A DNA stretch of 5,515 bases, taken from the NCBI GenBank assembly GCA_028871775.1, contig JAGWMH010000129.1, positions 1 through 5,515 on the forward strand, in the 5' to 3' direction. The position numbers and the translations under genes are program-made. How positions within the stretch are numbered: the first letter of the stretch is position 1; every line of letters starts with the position of its first letter. This document shows, piece by piece, positions 1-5,515 of this stretch. The notes beneath the pieces were generated by a model. It was given only the letters and a program-made list of their open reading frames with translations. It was not told where the DNA came from and made no database searches. Origin of the DNA: Betaproteobacteria bacterium (lineage in GTDB: Bacteria > Pseudomonadota > Gammaproteobacteria > Burkholderiales > Gallionellaceae).

Positions 1-507
1 TTTGCCTTGCTTCTCGTTTTCGCTGCGCGCGCGCAGTTGTTCGATAACGGCCTTGCGTTGCGCCAGCGGCTGGCTGAGGAATTGTTGCTGCCAGGCCGGT
101 TCATGCACCTGGCTGCGAAAGCTCTGGTAAGCGGCATCGCCGGTGCACAGGATATCGCCGTGGGTAAGCAGCGTCGGCGTGCCGTGCAGGTTGACCAGCG
201 CAGGGTCGGGCAGCAGCGTGGCATAGCTCGCTGCTGCCAATTCCCCGGCCATCAGAAAATCCCGGTTGCCATGCATGATGAACAAGTGCGTGCCGCCTGC
301 GGCAAGGGTGCGCAGTGCGCTGGTGATACGCAGGTGGAAGGGATCATCGAGATCGTCATCGCCCGCCCAGGATTCGAACAGGTCTCCGAGAATGTATAGC
401 GCTTCTGCCTTGGGCGCAGTGTGCTGCATGAAGCGCAGGAACACCTCCGTGCTGCGCGGCTGTTTTGCGCTGAGATGCAGGTCGGAAATGAGCAGGCTAT
501 GGGGCAT
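1..507 (-). CDS. lpxH: UDP-2,3-diacylglucosamine diphosphatase LpxH, 3' end cut off by window edge
   Basis: LpxH hydrolyses UDP-2,3-diacylglucosamine to lipid X and UMP, the fourth step of lipid A synthesis, at the inner face of the cytoplasmic membrane. The visible 169 residues carry the calcineurin-like metallophosphatase motifs of the family: ISDLHL (D9, H11), YILGDLFESW (D42), HGNRDF (N81, R82) and LTHGD (H116), followed by the LpxH-typical CTGDAAYQSFR stretch. E. coli LpxH is about 240 residues, so roughly 70 C-terminal residues, including the last metal-binding GHTH motif, lie beyond the left edge. The ATG at 507 places ISDLHL at the same distance from the start as in E. coli, which supports it, but no Shine-Dalgarno sequence precedes it and a terminator hairpin ends 13 bases upstream. 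It lies downstream of, and in the same direction as, the isomerase gene, a common betaproteobacterial order. Confidence 0.95.
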   Translation of the reverse strand, partial: MPHSLLISDLHLSAKQPRSTEVFLRFMQHTAPKAEALYILGDLFESWAGDDDLDDPFHLRITSALRTLAAGGTHLFIMHGNRDFLMAGELAAASYATLLPDPALVNLHGTPTLLTHGDILCTGDAAYQSFRSQVHEPAWQQQFLSQPLAQRKAVIEQLRARSENEKQGK

Positions 508-520
508 GACTATAATCAAA

Positions 521-541
521 AACGGCGCCTGAGGCGCCGTT
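521..541 (-). terminator. Rho-independent terminator after the isomerase gene
   Basis: Read on the minus strand, a perfect 9-bp stem AACGGCGCC / GGCGCCGTT with a TCA loop starts 4 bases after the isomerase stop codon (548-546). The stem is followed by a T run: the last two T of the stem plus three more, then GATTATA. This is the classic intrinsic terminator shape. The stem ends only 13 bases before the lpxH ATG, so lpxH expression must depend on readthrough or on a start of transcription that still includes the hairpin. Confidence 0.85.
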
Positions 542-545
542 CTGG

Positions 546-1142
546 TTATTTCAGCACTTCGGCCTTGGCGATGACGACATCCTCCAGCGGCACGTCCTGG
601 AACCCGCTGCGGAAGCCGGTTTTGGCCTTGCGAATCGCATCCACCACATCCTTGCCTTCCACTACCTTGCCGAATACGGCATAGCCCCAGCCATCCTGGC
701 CGGGATAGTTGAGGAAGCCGTTGTCATTCACGTTGATGAAGAACTGCGCCGTGGCGGAATGCGGATCGCCGGTGCGCGCCATGGCGACGGTGTAGTTGTC
801 ATTTTTCAGGCCGTTCGCCGCTTCGTTCTTGATCGGAGCCTTGGTCGGCTTCTGCTTCATGCCCGGCTCGAAACCGCCGCCCTGGATCATGAAGCCGTCT
901 ATCACGCGGTGGAATATGGTGCCGTTATAAAAACCGCTGCCCGCATAGTCGAGAAAGTTCTTGACCGATAGCGGGGCCTTTGCGGCGTCCAGTTCGATGG
1001 TGATGACGCCGTAGTTGGTATACAGTTTTACCATGCTGTGTTTTCCTTTTTGCGCGGAGGGTTTGGAATCGGTTGCGGCTTGCGTGTTGCAGCACAACAG
1101 CCAGCCGAGTAACAGTGCGGAGAACCATTTCATGAAATTCAT
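546..1142 (-). CDS. Cyclophilin-type peptidyl-prolyl cis-trans isomerase with N-terminal signal peptide (PpiB-like)
   Basis: A 198-residue cyclophilin that should catalyse cis-trans isomerisation of X-Pro bonds. Residues 37-198 follow E. coli PpiB closely: [56 protein letters not shown] and [10 protein letters not shown]. The catalytic Arg79 (FHR) and pocket residues Phe84 and Gln87 are present. Residues 1-22 form a signal peptide: Lys5, a hydrophobic core [12 protein letters not shown], and a likely signal peptidase I cut after NTQA. A 14-residue polar linker follows. The ATG at 1142 was chosen because AGGA lies 8 bases upstream; an in-frame ATG at 1220 would overlap the preceding gene by 23 bases and put a charged 26-residue stretch before the signal. 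A second start at 1034 with its own ribosome binding site would give a leaderless, cytoplasmic PpiB (see separate entry). It lies 55 bases after the transpeptidase gene with no terminator between, so it is probably in the same operon. Confidence 0.93.
   Translation of the reverse strand: MNFMKWFSALLLGWLLCCNTQAATDSKPSAQKGKHSMVKLYTNYGVITIELDAAKAPLSVKNFLDYAGSGFYNGTIFHRVIDGFMIQGGGFEPGMKQKPTKAPIKNEAANGLKNDNYTVAMARTGDPHSATAQFFINVNDNGFLNYPGQDGWGYAVFGKVVEGKDVVDAIRKAKTGFRSGFQDVPLEDVVIAKAEVLK
1032..1050 (-). promoter_or_regulatory. Candidate internal ribosome binding site and second start codon in the isomerase gene
   Basis: On the minus strand, AAAAAGGAAAACACAGC directly precedes the ATG at 1034-1032. 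The AAGGA core stands 9 bases from this ATG, at least as good as the signal for the upstream start at 1142. The ATG begins MVKLYTNYG, which aligns with the natural N-terminus of cytoplasmic E. coli PpiB (MVTFHTNHG). Initiation here would give a 162-residue protein without the signal peptide. The signal is seen in the sequence; its use is inferred. Confidence 0.45.
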
Positions 1143-1197
1143 GCTGCATTTCCTGTTGTTGAGATTGGGAATGGTGCGCCGGGGTAGCGTGGAAAAA

Positions 1198-2376
1198 TTA
1201 CGCCGCGCCCTCATAAACAATTTGCCAGCGGTTGTCGCGCTTCATCCAGTACTGGCGTTTTTTCATGCGGTTGTTCAGGTTGTTGCTGGCGTAATCCTGC
1301 TCGAAATTGACCACCGCCATGTTGGGCTGGTTGGGATAGGCAAACACGCTGATGTTGGACAGATTCACCTTGATCCATGATTTGCCGGCATTCACCTGCT
1401 TCTTCTGCTGCGCCCAGGCGGAAAAATCCGCGCTGCCGCTGGAGAAATCGCGCGCATAGTGCCCGAGGTAGGTGTCGGTGTCGAGGCCGGACCAGTCCGC
1501 GCGCCATTGCTCGATTTCACTCAGCAGCTCGGCGCGGTCGGCCTTGCTCTGCTCGTCGCTCCAGTCCATCTGGTTGGTGATGATCACCGGGGTGACGCCA
1601 ACCTGCAACAGCTTGCCGAGATTTTCCAGGTCCTCGTTGGACAGCACCACGCAGCCGTTGCTGGCGCGCGGCGGGCGGCTGTAAGTATTGCTCGGCGTGC
1701 CGTGCAGCCAGATGCCGTGGCCGTCGCGGCCCTGCTTGCGGTCCCATTCGTTGGGGTAGCTCAGCGGATAGGCGGCGCTGCCGTAGAAATCGGTGAGCTT
1801 GTTCTTGGGCAGGCTGGCGTTGATGAAATACACGCCGAGCGGCGTCTTCTGGTCGCCCTCGGCAACCTTCTCGGAGCCGTTCTTGCCGCTGCTGATGTAG
1901 AAATCCGCCACATAGCGCGGTTCGCCGTTGACGTTCTCATATAGGTACAGCGTGGACTTGCTGGTGTCCACCACGATGGCATGGCGCTGCTGTGCATCGA
2001 GCTGCCACAGGAATTTCGGGACGAGTGCGGCAGGCGACTGTTCCTGGAAGCGGCGCAGCCGCACGCGCGCCTCATCGCGCAGGTCTTCCATGCGCTCGCG
2101 CGACGCATCCGGCGCATTGCCGAAGTCGTTGAGCGGACGGGCACGCGCCAGCAACAGGTCGCCCCTGACCAGTTGCGCAAGTTTGAAATTGGGTTTGATC
2201 TTGAGCAGCGAATCCACTTCGTTCAGCGCCACATCCAGTTTGTTGCTGGATACCGACAACAGGCTTTCCACCAGCAACGCTTCCATGCTGCGCGAATCCA
2301 GTGTACCGCCATGCTCCCCGGCATATGCCGGATTGAGCGCGGATGTCAGTGCGAGTAACAGGAGAAGGATGCGCAT
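1198..2376 (-). CDS. Exported L,D-transpeptidase (YkuD domain) with C-terminal NTF2/SnoaL-like (Cds6-type) domain
   Basis: A 392-residue periplasmic enzyme that probably forms or cleaves bonds at meso-diaminopimelate in peptidoglycan. Residues 1-19 are a signal peptide ([19 protein letters not shown], cut before GEHGG). Residues about 30-115 are helical, with a TPR-like stretch at 48-79. The YkuD catalytic domain spans about 130-268: it opens with [16 protein letters not shown], has [12 protein letters not shown] at 174-185, and the active site H225-G...S239-N240-G241-C242. Cys242 is the expected nucleophile. The usual SHGC is SNGC here, as in some ErfK/YafK-like relatives, so the exact reaction (crosslinking, Lpp attachment or Lpp release) cannot be told. 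Residues about 282-392 form a second domain with W291, W295-S and YARDF, shared with the TPR protein encoded just upstream. The start codon overlaps that gene's stop by one base (TAATG), with GGGGA 4 bases ahead, implying translational coupling. Confidence 0.92.
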   Translation of the reverse strand: MRILLLLLALTSALNPAYAGEHGGTLDSRSMEALLVESLLSVSSNKLDVALNEVDSLLKIKPNFKLAQLVRGDLLLARARPLNDFGNAPDASRERMEDLRDEARVRLRRFQEQSPAALVPKFLWQLDAQQRHAIVVDTSKSTLYLYENVNGEPRYVADFYISSGKNGSEKVAEGDQKTPLGVYFINASLPKNKLTDFYGSAAYPLSYPNEWDRKQGRDGHGIWLHGTPSNTYSRPPRASNGCVVLSNEDLENLGKLLQVGVTPVIITNQMDWSDEQSKADRAELLSEIEQWRADWSGLDTDTYLGHYARDFSSGSADFSAWAQQKKQVNAGKSWIKVNLSNISVFAYPNQPNMAVVNFEQDYASNNLNNRMKKRQYWMKRDNRWQIVYEGAA

Positions 2377-3551
2377 TATTTCCCCGAACGTTCTTCCTGG
2401 ATCAGCCAGTTGCCGCCGGATTTTACCAGCACCAGCGTCTTGCTGGAGGAAGTTTTCAAGTGGCTGGCGCGATAGGATTGGCGGAAGGATACGCTGGCGT
2501 GGCTGTCATCAATCAGTTTGACCCTGGGGTCGCTGATGCTCACATGGATGGACTGGGGCTTGCTGATGCGCTCACGGCGCTGCGCTTCCCAGTCTTTGCG
2601 GCTCTCGCCGCCCGGCGTCCTGAAATCCTTAGCGTAGAACGCGAAATAGCGCTTCAGGTTCTTGGACGACCACGCGGCGGCCCATTCATGGACTACCTTC
2701 AGCACTTCACTATTGCTGCTGGCGGCTGGTTTCTTTGCGGCTGCCGGGCCGCCGGCTGCGGAAATGTTGCTGCGCGCCTCCTTGATGGGGGCGGCAGAGG
2801 CAGGCAACCCGCCCCCTGCTTCCGCTTGGGCGGGGCTGACACCGCCCGCCGCCCGCCCTTCAGGCGCTACTGGTGCAGGCAGCGGAGCAGCACCCTTTGC
2901 GGGAGTGACGGCGGATGCTGCGGCGGGTGTTGCGGGTGCTTCCGCCGGGATGGCGGCGGCAGCGAGTTGTGGTTTGGCCTCGCTCGTCGCGGTGCCGGCA
3001 GCGTGGGTAGCCTTGACGCCCTTGGCGGCGCCGCCAGTGAACAGATCCTTGATCAGCGCCAGCTTGGTCTGGGTGCCGGTGTTGCTGCGGTCCAGTTGCA
3101 GCGCGCGGTCATAAGCCTGGCTCGCCATCTTGGCATAGATGTCGCCCAGGTTTTCGTGCGCGGTGGCATAGCTGGGATGGGTGCGAATCGCCATTTCCAG
3201 CGCGACCCTGGCCTTGTCATACTGGCCCTGGCCGGCGTACAGCACGGCGAGGTTATTGTAGGGCTCGGGCAGTTCCGGGTAATCCTCGGTCAGCTCGGAG
3301 AATATGCGGATGGCGTCGTTGGTCTTGCCCTGTTCGGTGAGGATCAGCCCTTTCAGGAAGCGTGCCTGCGCGTCTTTGGGTTTGCCCGCCAGGTAAGTGT
3401 TGACGCGCTCCAGCGCCTGTTCATGCTGCCCCTGCTTGAACAGTTTGTTGATGTCCTGGACTTCATCCGCGTGCGCGGCAAGGCTGAAACACAGCAACAG
3501 CGCGCCGCCGAACAGTGCGGCAGGTTGGCAAAAACGGTTGAGCATATGCAT
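2376..3551 (-). CDS. Exported TPR protein with Ala/Pro-rich linker and C-terminal NTF2/SnoaL-like (Cds6-type) domain
   Basis: A 391-residue protein of unproven function, probably a periplasmic scaffold. Residues 1-28 are a signal peptide (core [14 protein letters not shown], cut AHA before DEVQD). About four TPR units follow: 31-60, 63-93 ([15 protein letters not shown]), 97-128 ([17 protein letters not shown]) and 131-155 ([20 protein letters not shown]). Residues about 170-275 are a low-complexity linker dominated by Ala, Pro and Gly, likely unstructured. Residues about 278-391 hold the C-terminal domain: [28 protein letters not shown] and NWLIQEE, matching the end of the neighbouring transpeptidase. 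The ATG at 3551 is preferred: GGGGA lies 10 bases upstream and the signal peptide starts at once. An ATG two codons later (3545) is possible, while the in-frame ATG at 3635 lies upstream of the predicted transcription start. It is the first gene of the minus-strand operon and is coupled to the transpeptidase by a TAATG overlap. Confidence 0.88.
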   Translation of the reverse strand: MHMLNRFCQPAALFGGALLLCFSLAAHADEVQDINKLFKQGQHEQALERVNTYLAGKPKDAQARFLKGLILTEQGKTNDAIRIFSELTEDYPELPEPYNNLAVLYAGQGQYDKARVALEMAIRTHPSYATAHENLGDIYAKMASQAYDRALQLDRSNTGTQTKLALIKDLFTGGAAKGVKATHAAGTATSEAKPQLAAAAIPAEAPATPAAASAVTPAKGAAPLPAPVAPEGRAAGGVSPAQAEAGGGLPASAAPIKEARSNISAAGGPAAAKKPAASSNSEVLKVVHEWAAAWSSKNLKRYFAFYAKDFRTPGGESRKDWEAQRRERISKPQSIHVSISDPRVKLIDDSHASVSFRQSYRASHLKTSSSKTLVLVKSGGNWLIQEERSGK

Positions 3552-3612
3552 ATAGTTGTTTTCCCCGAAAATGAGTTGCAACCAGGGTCGGTTACTATGG
3601 GACGGGCTTTTC

Positions 3613-3625
3613 CCAAGCGGCTTGG
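3613..3625. promoter_or_regulatory. 13-bp perfect palindrome at the predicted transcription start (candidate operator)
   Basis: CCAAGC-G-GCTTGG is a perfect inverted repeat with 6-bp arms around one central base. It directly abuts the predicted minus-strand -10 element and covers the expected transcription start. That is a natural position for a repressor site, but no regulator is identifiable here and a 13-bp palindrome could be chance. Confidence 0.25.
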
Positions 3626-3656
3626 ATTCTACCAAATAAGCCCGTATCTTTCACAA
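3626..3656 (-). promoter_or_regulatory. Predicted sigma70-type promoter for the envelope operon
   Basis: On the minus strand the -10 hexamer TAGAAT (3631-3626) is preceded by TGG, giving an extended -10 (TGnTAGAAT). A weak -35, TTGTGA (3656-3651), lies 19 bases upstream, slightly long. Transcription would start near 3619 and leave a leader of about 70 bases before the TPR gene ATG at 3551. The prediction rests on pattern only. Confidence 0.45.
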
Positions 3657-3706
3657 GTTATCGCGTTCGCCTGTGCCTTGCCGGCTCGGGCGCGCCGGTT
3701 TTCGGG

Positions 3707-3712
3707 TAAAAT
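3707..3712 (+). promoter_or_regulatory. Predicted -10 element for glnS
   Basis: TAAAAT (one mismatch to TATAAT) lies 37 bases before the glnS ATG in an otherwise very GC-rich stretch. No convincing -35 is found 16-18 bases upstream; TTGCCG at 3678-3683 is 23 bases away, which is too far. Transcription would start near 3719, giving a short leader of about 30 bases. Confidence 0.35.
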
Positions 3713-3749
3713 CCGCGCGTTCCCCGGTCATGCAAAGAAGAATCAAACA

Positions 3750-5426
3750 ATGAGCAGCAACACACAAGCGCCCGTTCCGCACTTCATCCGCAACATCATC
3801 GAGGCCGATCTGGCGAGCGGCAGGCACACCGGCATCGTCACCCGCTTCCCGCCCGAACCGAACGGCTATCTGCATATCGGCCATGCCAAATCCATCTGCC
3901 TGAACTTCGGGCTGGCGCTTGATTATAAAGGCCGGTGCAACCTGCGTTTCGACGACACCAACCCGGAAAAGGAAAGCGAGGAATACGCGCGCTCCATCCA
4001 GGAAGACGTGCACTGGCTGGGTTTTCAGTGGCACGGCCCGGTGCGCTGGGCATCCGACTATTTCGGGCAGCTTTACGACTATGCGGTCGAGCTGATCAAG
4101 CAGGGCAAGGCTTATGTGGAGGATCTCTCCGCCGAGGAGATGCGCGAGTATCGCGGCACGCTGACCCAGCCCGGCAGGAACAGCCCGTATCGCGAGCGTC
4201 CGGTGGAAGAAAACCTCGACTTGTTCGCGCGCATGAAAAACGGAGAGTTTGCCGACGGCTCCAGAGTGCTGCGCGCCAAGATAGACATGGCCTCGCCCAA
4301 CATCAACCTGCGCGACCCGGCGATCTACCGCATCCGCCGCGCGCACCACATCCGCACCGGGGACAAGTGGTGCATCTACCCGATGTACGACTACACCCAC
4401 TGCATTTCCGATGCGCTGGAAGGCATCACCCATTCGCTGTGCACCCTGGAATTCGAGGATCACCGCCCGCTGTATGACTGGGTGCTGGACAACATCACCA
4501 TTCCCTGCCATCCGCAGCAGATCGAGTTCTCGCGCCTGGAACTGCACTACACCATCACCAGCAAGCGCAAGCTGCTGCAACTGGTCACCGAGCAGCACGT
4601 CAGCGGCTGGGACGATCCGCGCATGCCCACCATCACCGGCATGCGCAGGCGCGGCTACACGCCGCAAGGCCTGCGCGAATTCGCGCGCCGCATCGGGGTT
4701 TCCAAGAGCGAGAACACGGTGGACATGGGCGTGCTGGAGGCGTGCATCCGCGAGGACCTGGAAGCCCGCGCACCGCGCGTGATGGCGGTGGTGAAGCCGC
4801 TGAAAGTGGTCATCAGCAATTTTGAGCAGGCCAACGCGCAATCGCGCGAGGCCGGATTTCATCCCAATCACCCCGAACTCGGCAGCCGCATGGTGCCGTT
4901 CAGCAGGGAGATATGGGTCGAGGCCGACGACTTTGCCGAAATCCCGCCCGAAGGCTGGCAGCGCCTGATACCGGGCGGCGAAGTGCGGCTGCGCTATTCC
5001 TACGTGATGCGCTGCGATGAAGTGGTGAAAGACGCGGCGGGGAATGTCGCCGCACTGCGTTGCTCGATTGATGCGGACACGCTGGGCAAGAACCCGGCGG
5101 GGCGCAAGGTGAAGGGCGTGATCCACTGGGTCTCCTGCGCGCACGCGCTGCCCGCCGAGATGCGCCTGTATGACCGCCTGTTCACCGTGCCGGAACCGGA
5201 CGCGGATAAAAATATAGATTTTTGCACCTACCTCAATCCGGCCTCGCTCACCGTGGTGCAGGGCTGGGTGGAAAGCTGCGTGAAAGATGCCGCGCCGGAA
5301 ACCCGCTACCAGTTCGAGCGCCTCGGCTACTTCTGCACCGACCGCCGCGACCACCAGCCGGGCGGCAAGCTGGTGTTCAACCGCACGGTGACGCTGAAAG
5401 ATTCATGGGCGAAGGAACAAGGATAA
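3750..5426 (+). CDS. glnS: Glutaminyl-tRNA synthetase (GlnRS)
   Basis: A 558-residue cytoplasmic class I aminoacyl-tRNA synthetase that charges tRNA-Gln with glutamine using ATP; E. coli GlnRS is about 554 residues. The catalytic Rossmann domain has [20 protein letters not shown] with the HIGH motif at 42-45, then [14 protein letters not shown] near residue 66, [20 protein letters not shown], and the second signature at 270-274 as TSKRK (MSKRK in E. coli). [20 protein letters not shown] and [16 protein letters not shown] follow. The C-terminal half is the two-barrel anticodon-binding region ([47 protein letters not shown]). The ATG at 3750 gives the family's normal N-terminus ([11 protein letters not shown]); the frame stays open far upstream, but that stretch is antisense to the TPR gene. 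The ribosome binding site is weak (AAGAAG, about 9 bases away). It is transcribed divergently from the envelope genes and appears monocistronic. Confidence 0.98.
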   Translation: MSSNTQAPVPHFIRNIIEADLASGRHTGIVTRFPPEPNGYLHIGHAKSICLNFGLALDYKGRCNLRFDDTNPEKESEEYARSIQEDVHWLGFQWHGPVRWASDYFGQLYDYAVELIKQGKAYVEDLSAEEMREYRGTLTQPGRNSPYRERPVEENLDLFARMKNGEFADGSRVLRAKIDMASPNINLRDPAIYRIRRAHHIRTGDKWCIYPMYDYTHCISDALEGITHSLCTLEFEDHRPLYDWVLDNITIPCHPQQIEFSRLELHYTITSKRKLLQLVTEQHVSGWDDPRMPTITGMRRRGYTPQGLREFARRIGVSKSENTVDMGVLEACIREDLEARAPRVMAVVKPLKVVISNFEQANAQSREAGFHPNHPELGSRMVPFSREIWVEADDFAEIPPEGWQRLIPGGEVRLRYSYVMRCDEVVKDAAGNVAALRCSIDADTLGKNPAGRKVKGVIHWVSCAHALPAEMRLYDRLFTVPEPDADKNIDFCTYLNPASLTVVQGWVESCVKDAAPETRYQFERLGYFCTDRRDHQPGGKLVFNRTVTLKDSWAKEQG

Positions 5427-5440
5427 CGCTGAAATAGTGA

Positions 5441-5506
5441 CCGTTCGTGTTGAGCTTGTCGAAACATGAACGGCTTGATGGCCTTCGACAAGCTCAGGCC
5501 GAACGG
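5441..5506. repeat. REP-like inverted repeat behind glnS
   Basis: Two 23-base arms (5441-5463, beginning CCGTTCGTGTTGAGCTTG, and 5484-5506, ending AGGCCGAACGG) are inverted copies differing at three central positions (arm positions 8-10), separated by 20 bases. In addition, CCGTTCGTG (5441-5449) can pair with CATGAACGG (5465-5473), so the left unit can also fold by itself. From memory, units with the core TGAGCTTGTCGAA are dispersed, high-copy palindromes in many proteobacterial genomes. No T run follows, so it is not a classic terminator, though the hairpin could protect or end the glnS transcript. The last 9 bases of the window hold nothing recognisable. Confidence 0.8.
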
Positions 5507-5515
5507 GATAAATTA

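Noticed and set aside
7..399. A 130-codon plus-strand open frame at the left edge
   Set aside because: It is antisense to lpxH, whose metal-binding motifs are unambiguous on the other strand.
511..516. Perfect TATAAT on the plus strand
   Set aside because: It has no -35 partner, drives into the terminator hairpin and no plus-strand gene follows; it is the A/T tail of the minus-strand terminator.
1143..1220. Upstream start of the isomerase gene at 1220 giving 224 residues
   Set aside because: It would put a basic 26-residue stretch before the signal peptide and overlap the transpeptidase gene, while the start at 1142 has a well-spaced AGGA.
1459..1944. A 161-codon plus-strand open frame rich in Ala and Val
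   Set aside because: It is antisense to the catalytic domain of the L,D-transpeptidase.
2662..3114. A 150-codon plus-strand Ala-rich frame
   Set aside because: It is the reverse reading of the Ala/Pro-rich linker of the TPR gene; its composition follows from GC-rich repeats of Ala and Pro codons.
3544..3553. Palindrome ATATGCATAT at the TPR gene start
   Set aside because: It arises from the ATGCATATG codons of the Met-His-Met start and is short enough to be chance.
2343..3749. The glnS frame stays open for 469 codons upstream, suggesting a 1027-residue fusion protein
   Set aside because: The upstream stretch is antisense to the TPR gene, is low-complexity and resembles no GlnRS extension; GlnRS begins normally at 3750, so this is a GC-driven open frame.
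3651..5354. A 567-codon open frame on the minus strand opposite glnS
   Set aside because: It is the antisense shadow of glnS, rich in His, Arg, Val and Ala as expected of a reversed GC-rich gene, with no recognisable domain.

Overview
The window looks like chromosomal core DNA from a Gram-negative betaproteobacterium, probably of the Nitrosomonadales/Gallionellaceae kind. That taxon is inferred from protein resemblance, GC-rich codon use and a ppiB-lpxH neighbourhood typical of betaproteobacteria; no search was run. There is no sign of phage, transposon, CRISPR or recent transfer, and no gap above 300 bases lacks a gene.

Layout. Four genes run on the minus strand, read from right to left. 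They are an exported TPR protein (3551-2376), an L,D-transpeptidase (2376-1198, joined to the TPR gene by a one-base TAATG stop/start overlap), a cyclophilin-type peptidyl-prolyl isomerase (1142-546), and the first 169 codons of lpxH (507 to the left edge). A strong intrinsic terminator (521-541) lies between the isomerase gene and lpxH. A 198-base divergent intergenic region (3552-3749) separates this block from glnS (glutaminyl-tRNA synthetase) on the plus strand (3750-5426). Behind glnS lies a REP-like inverted repeat (5441-5506).

How the genes fit together. The minus-strand block has a cell-envelope theme: a periplasmic TPR scaffold, a peptidoglycan L,D-transpeptidase, a foldase with a signal peptide, and lipid A synthesis. 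The most interesting point is that the TPR protein and the transpeptidase carry the same C-terminal domain of about 110 residues (NTF2/SnoaL-like, probably the 'Cds6 C-terminal' type), although their N-terminal parts are unrelated. This suggests a two-protein wall module sharing a common ligand or docking domain. Second is the isomerase gene. It encodes a PpiB-like, normally cytoplasmic, cyclophilin preceded by a signal peptide, with a second well-placed ribosome binding site exactly at the ancestral PpiB start. Other points are a terminator hairpin directly against the lpxH start codon, a palindrome at the predicted start site of the envelope operon, and a tiny Gln-containing reading frame overlapping the glnS start.
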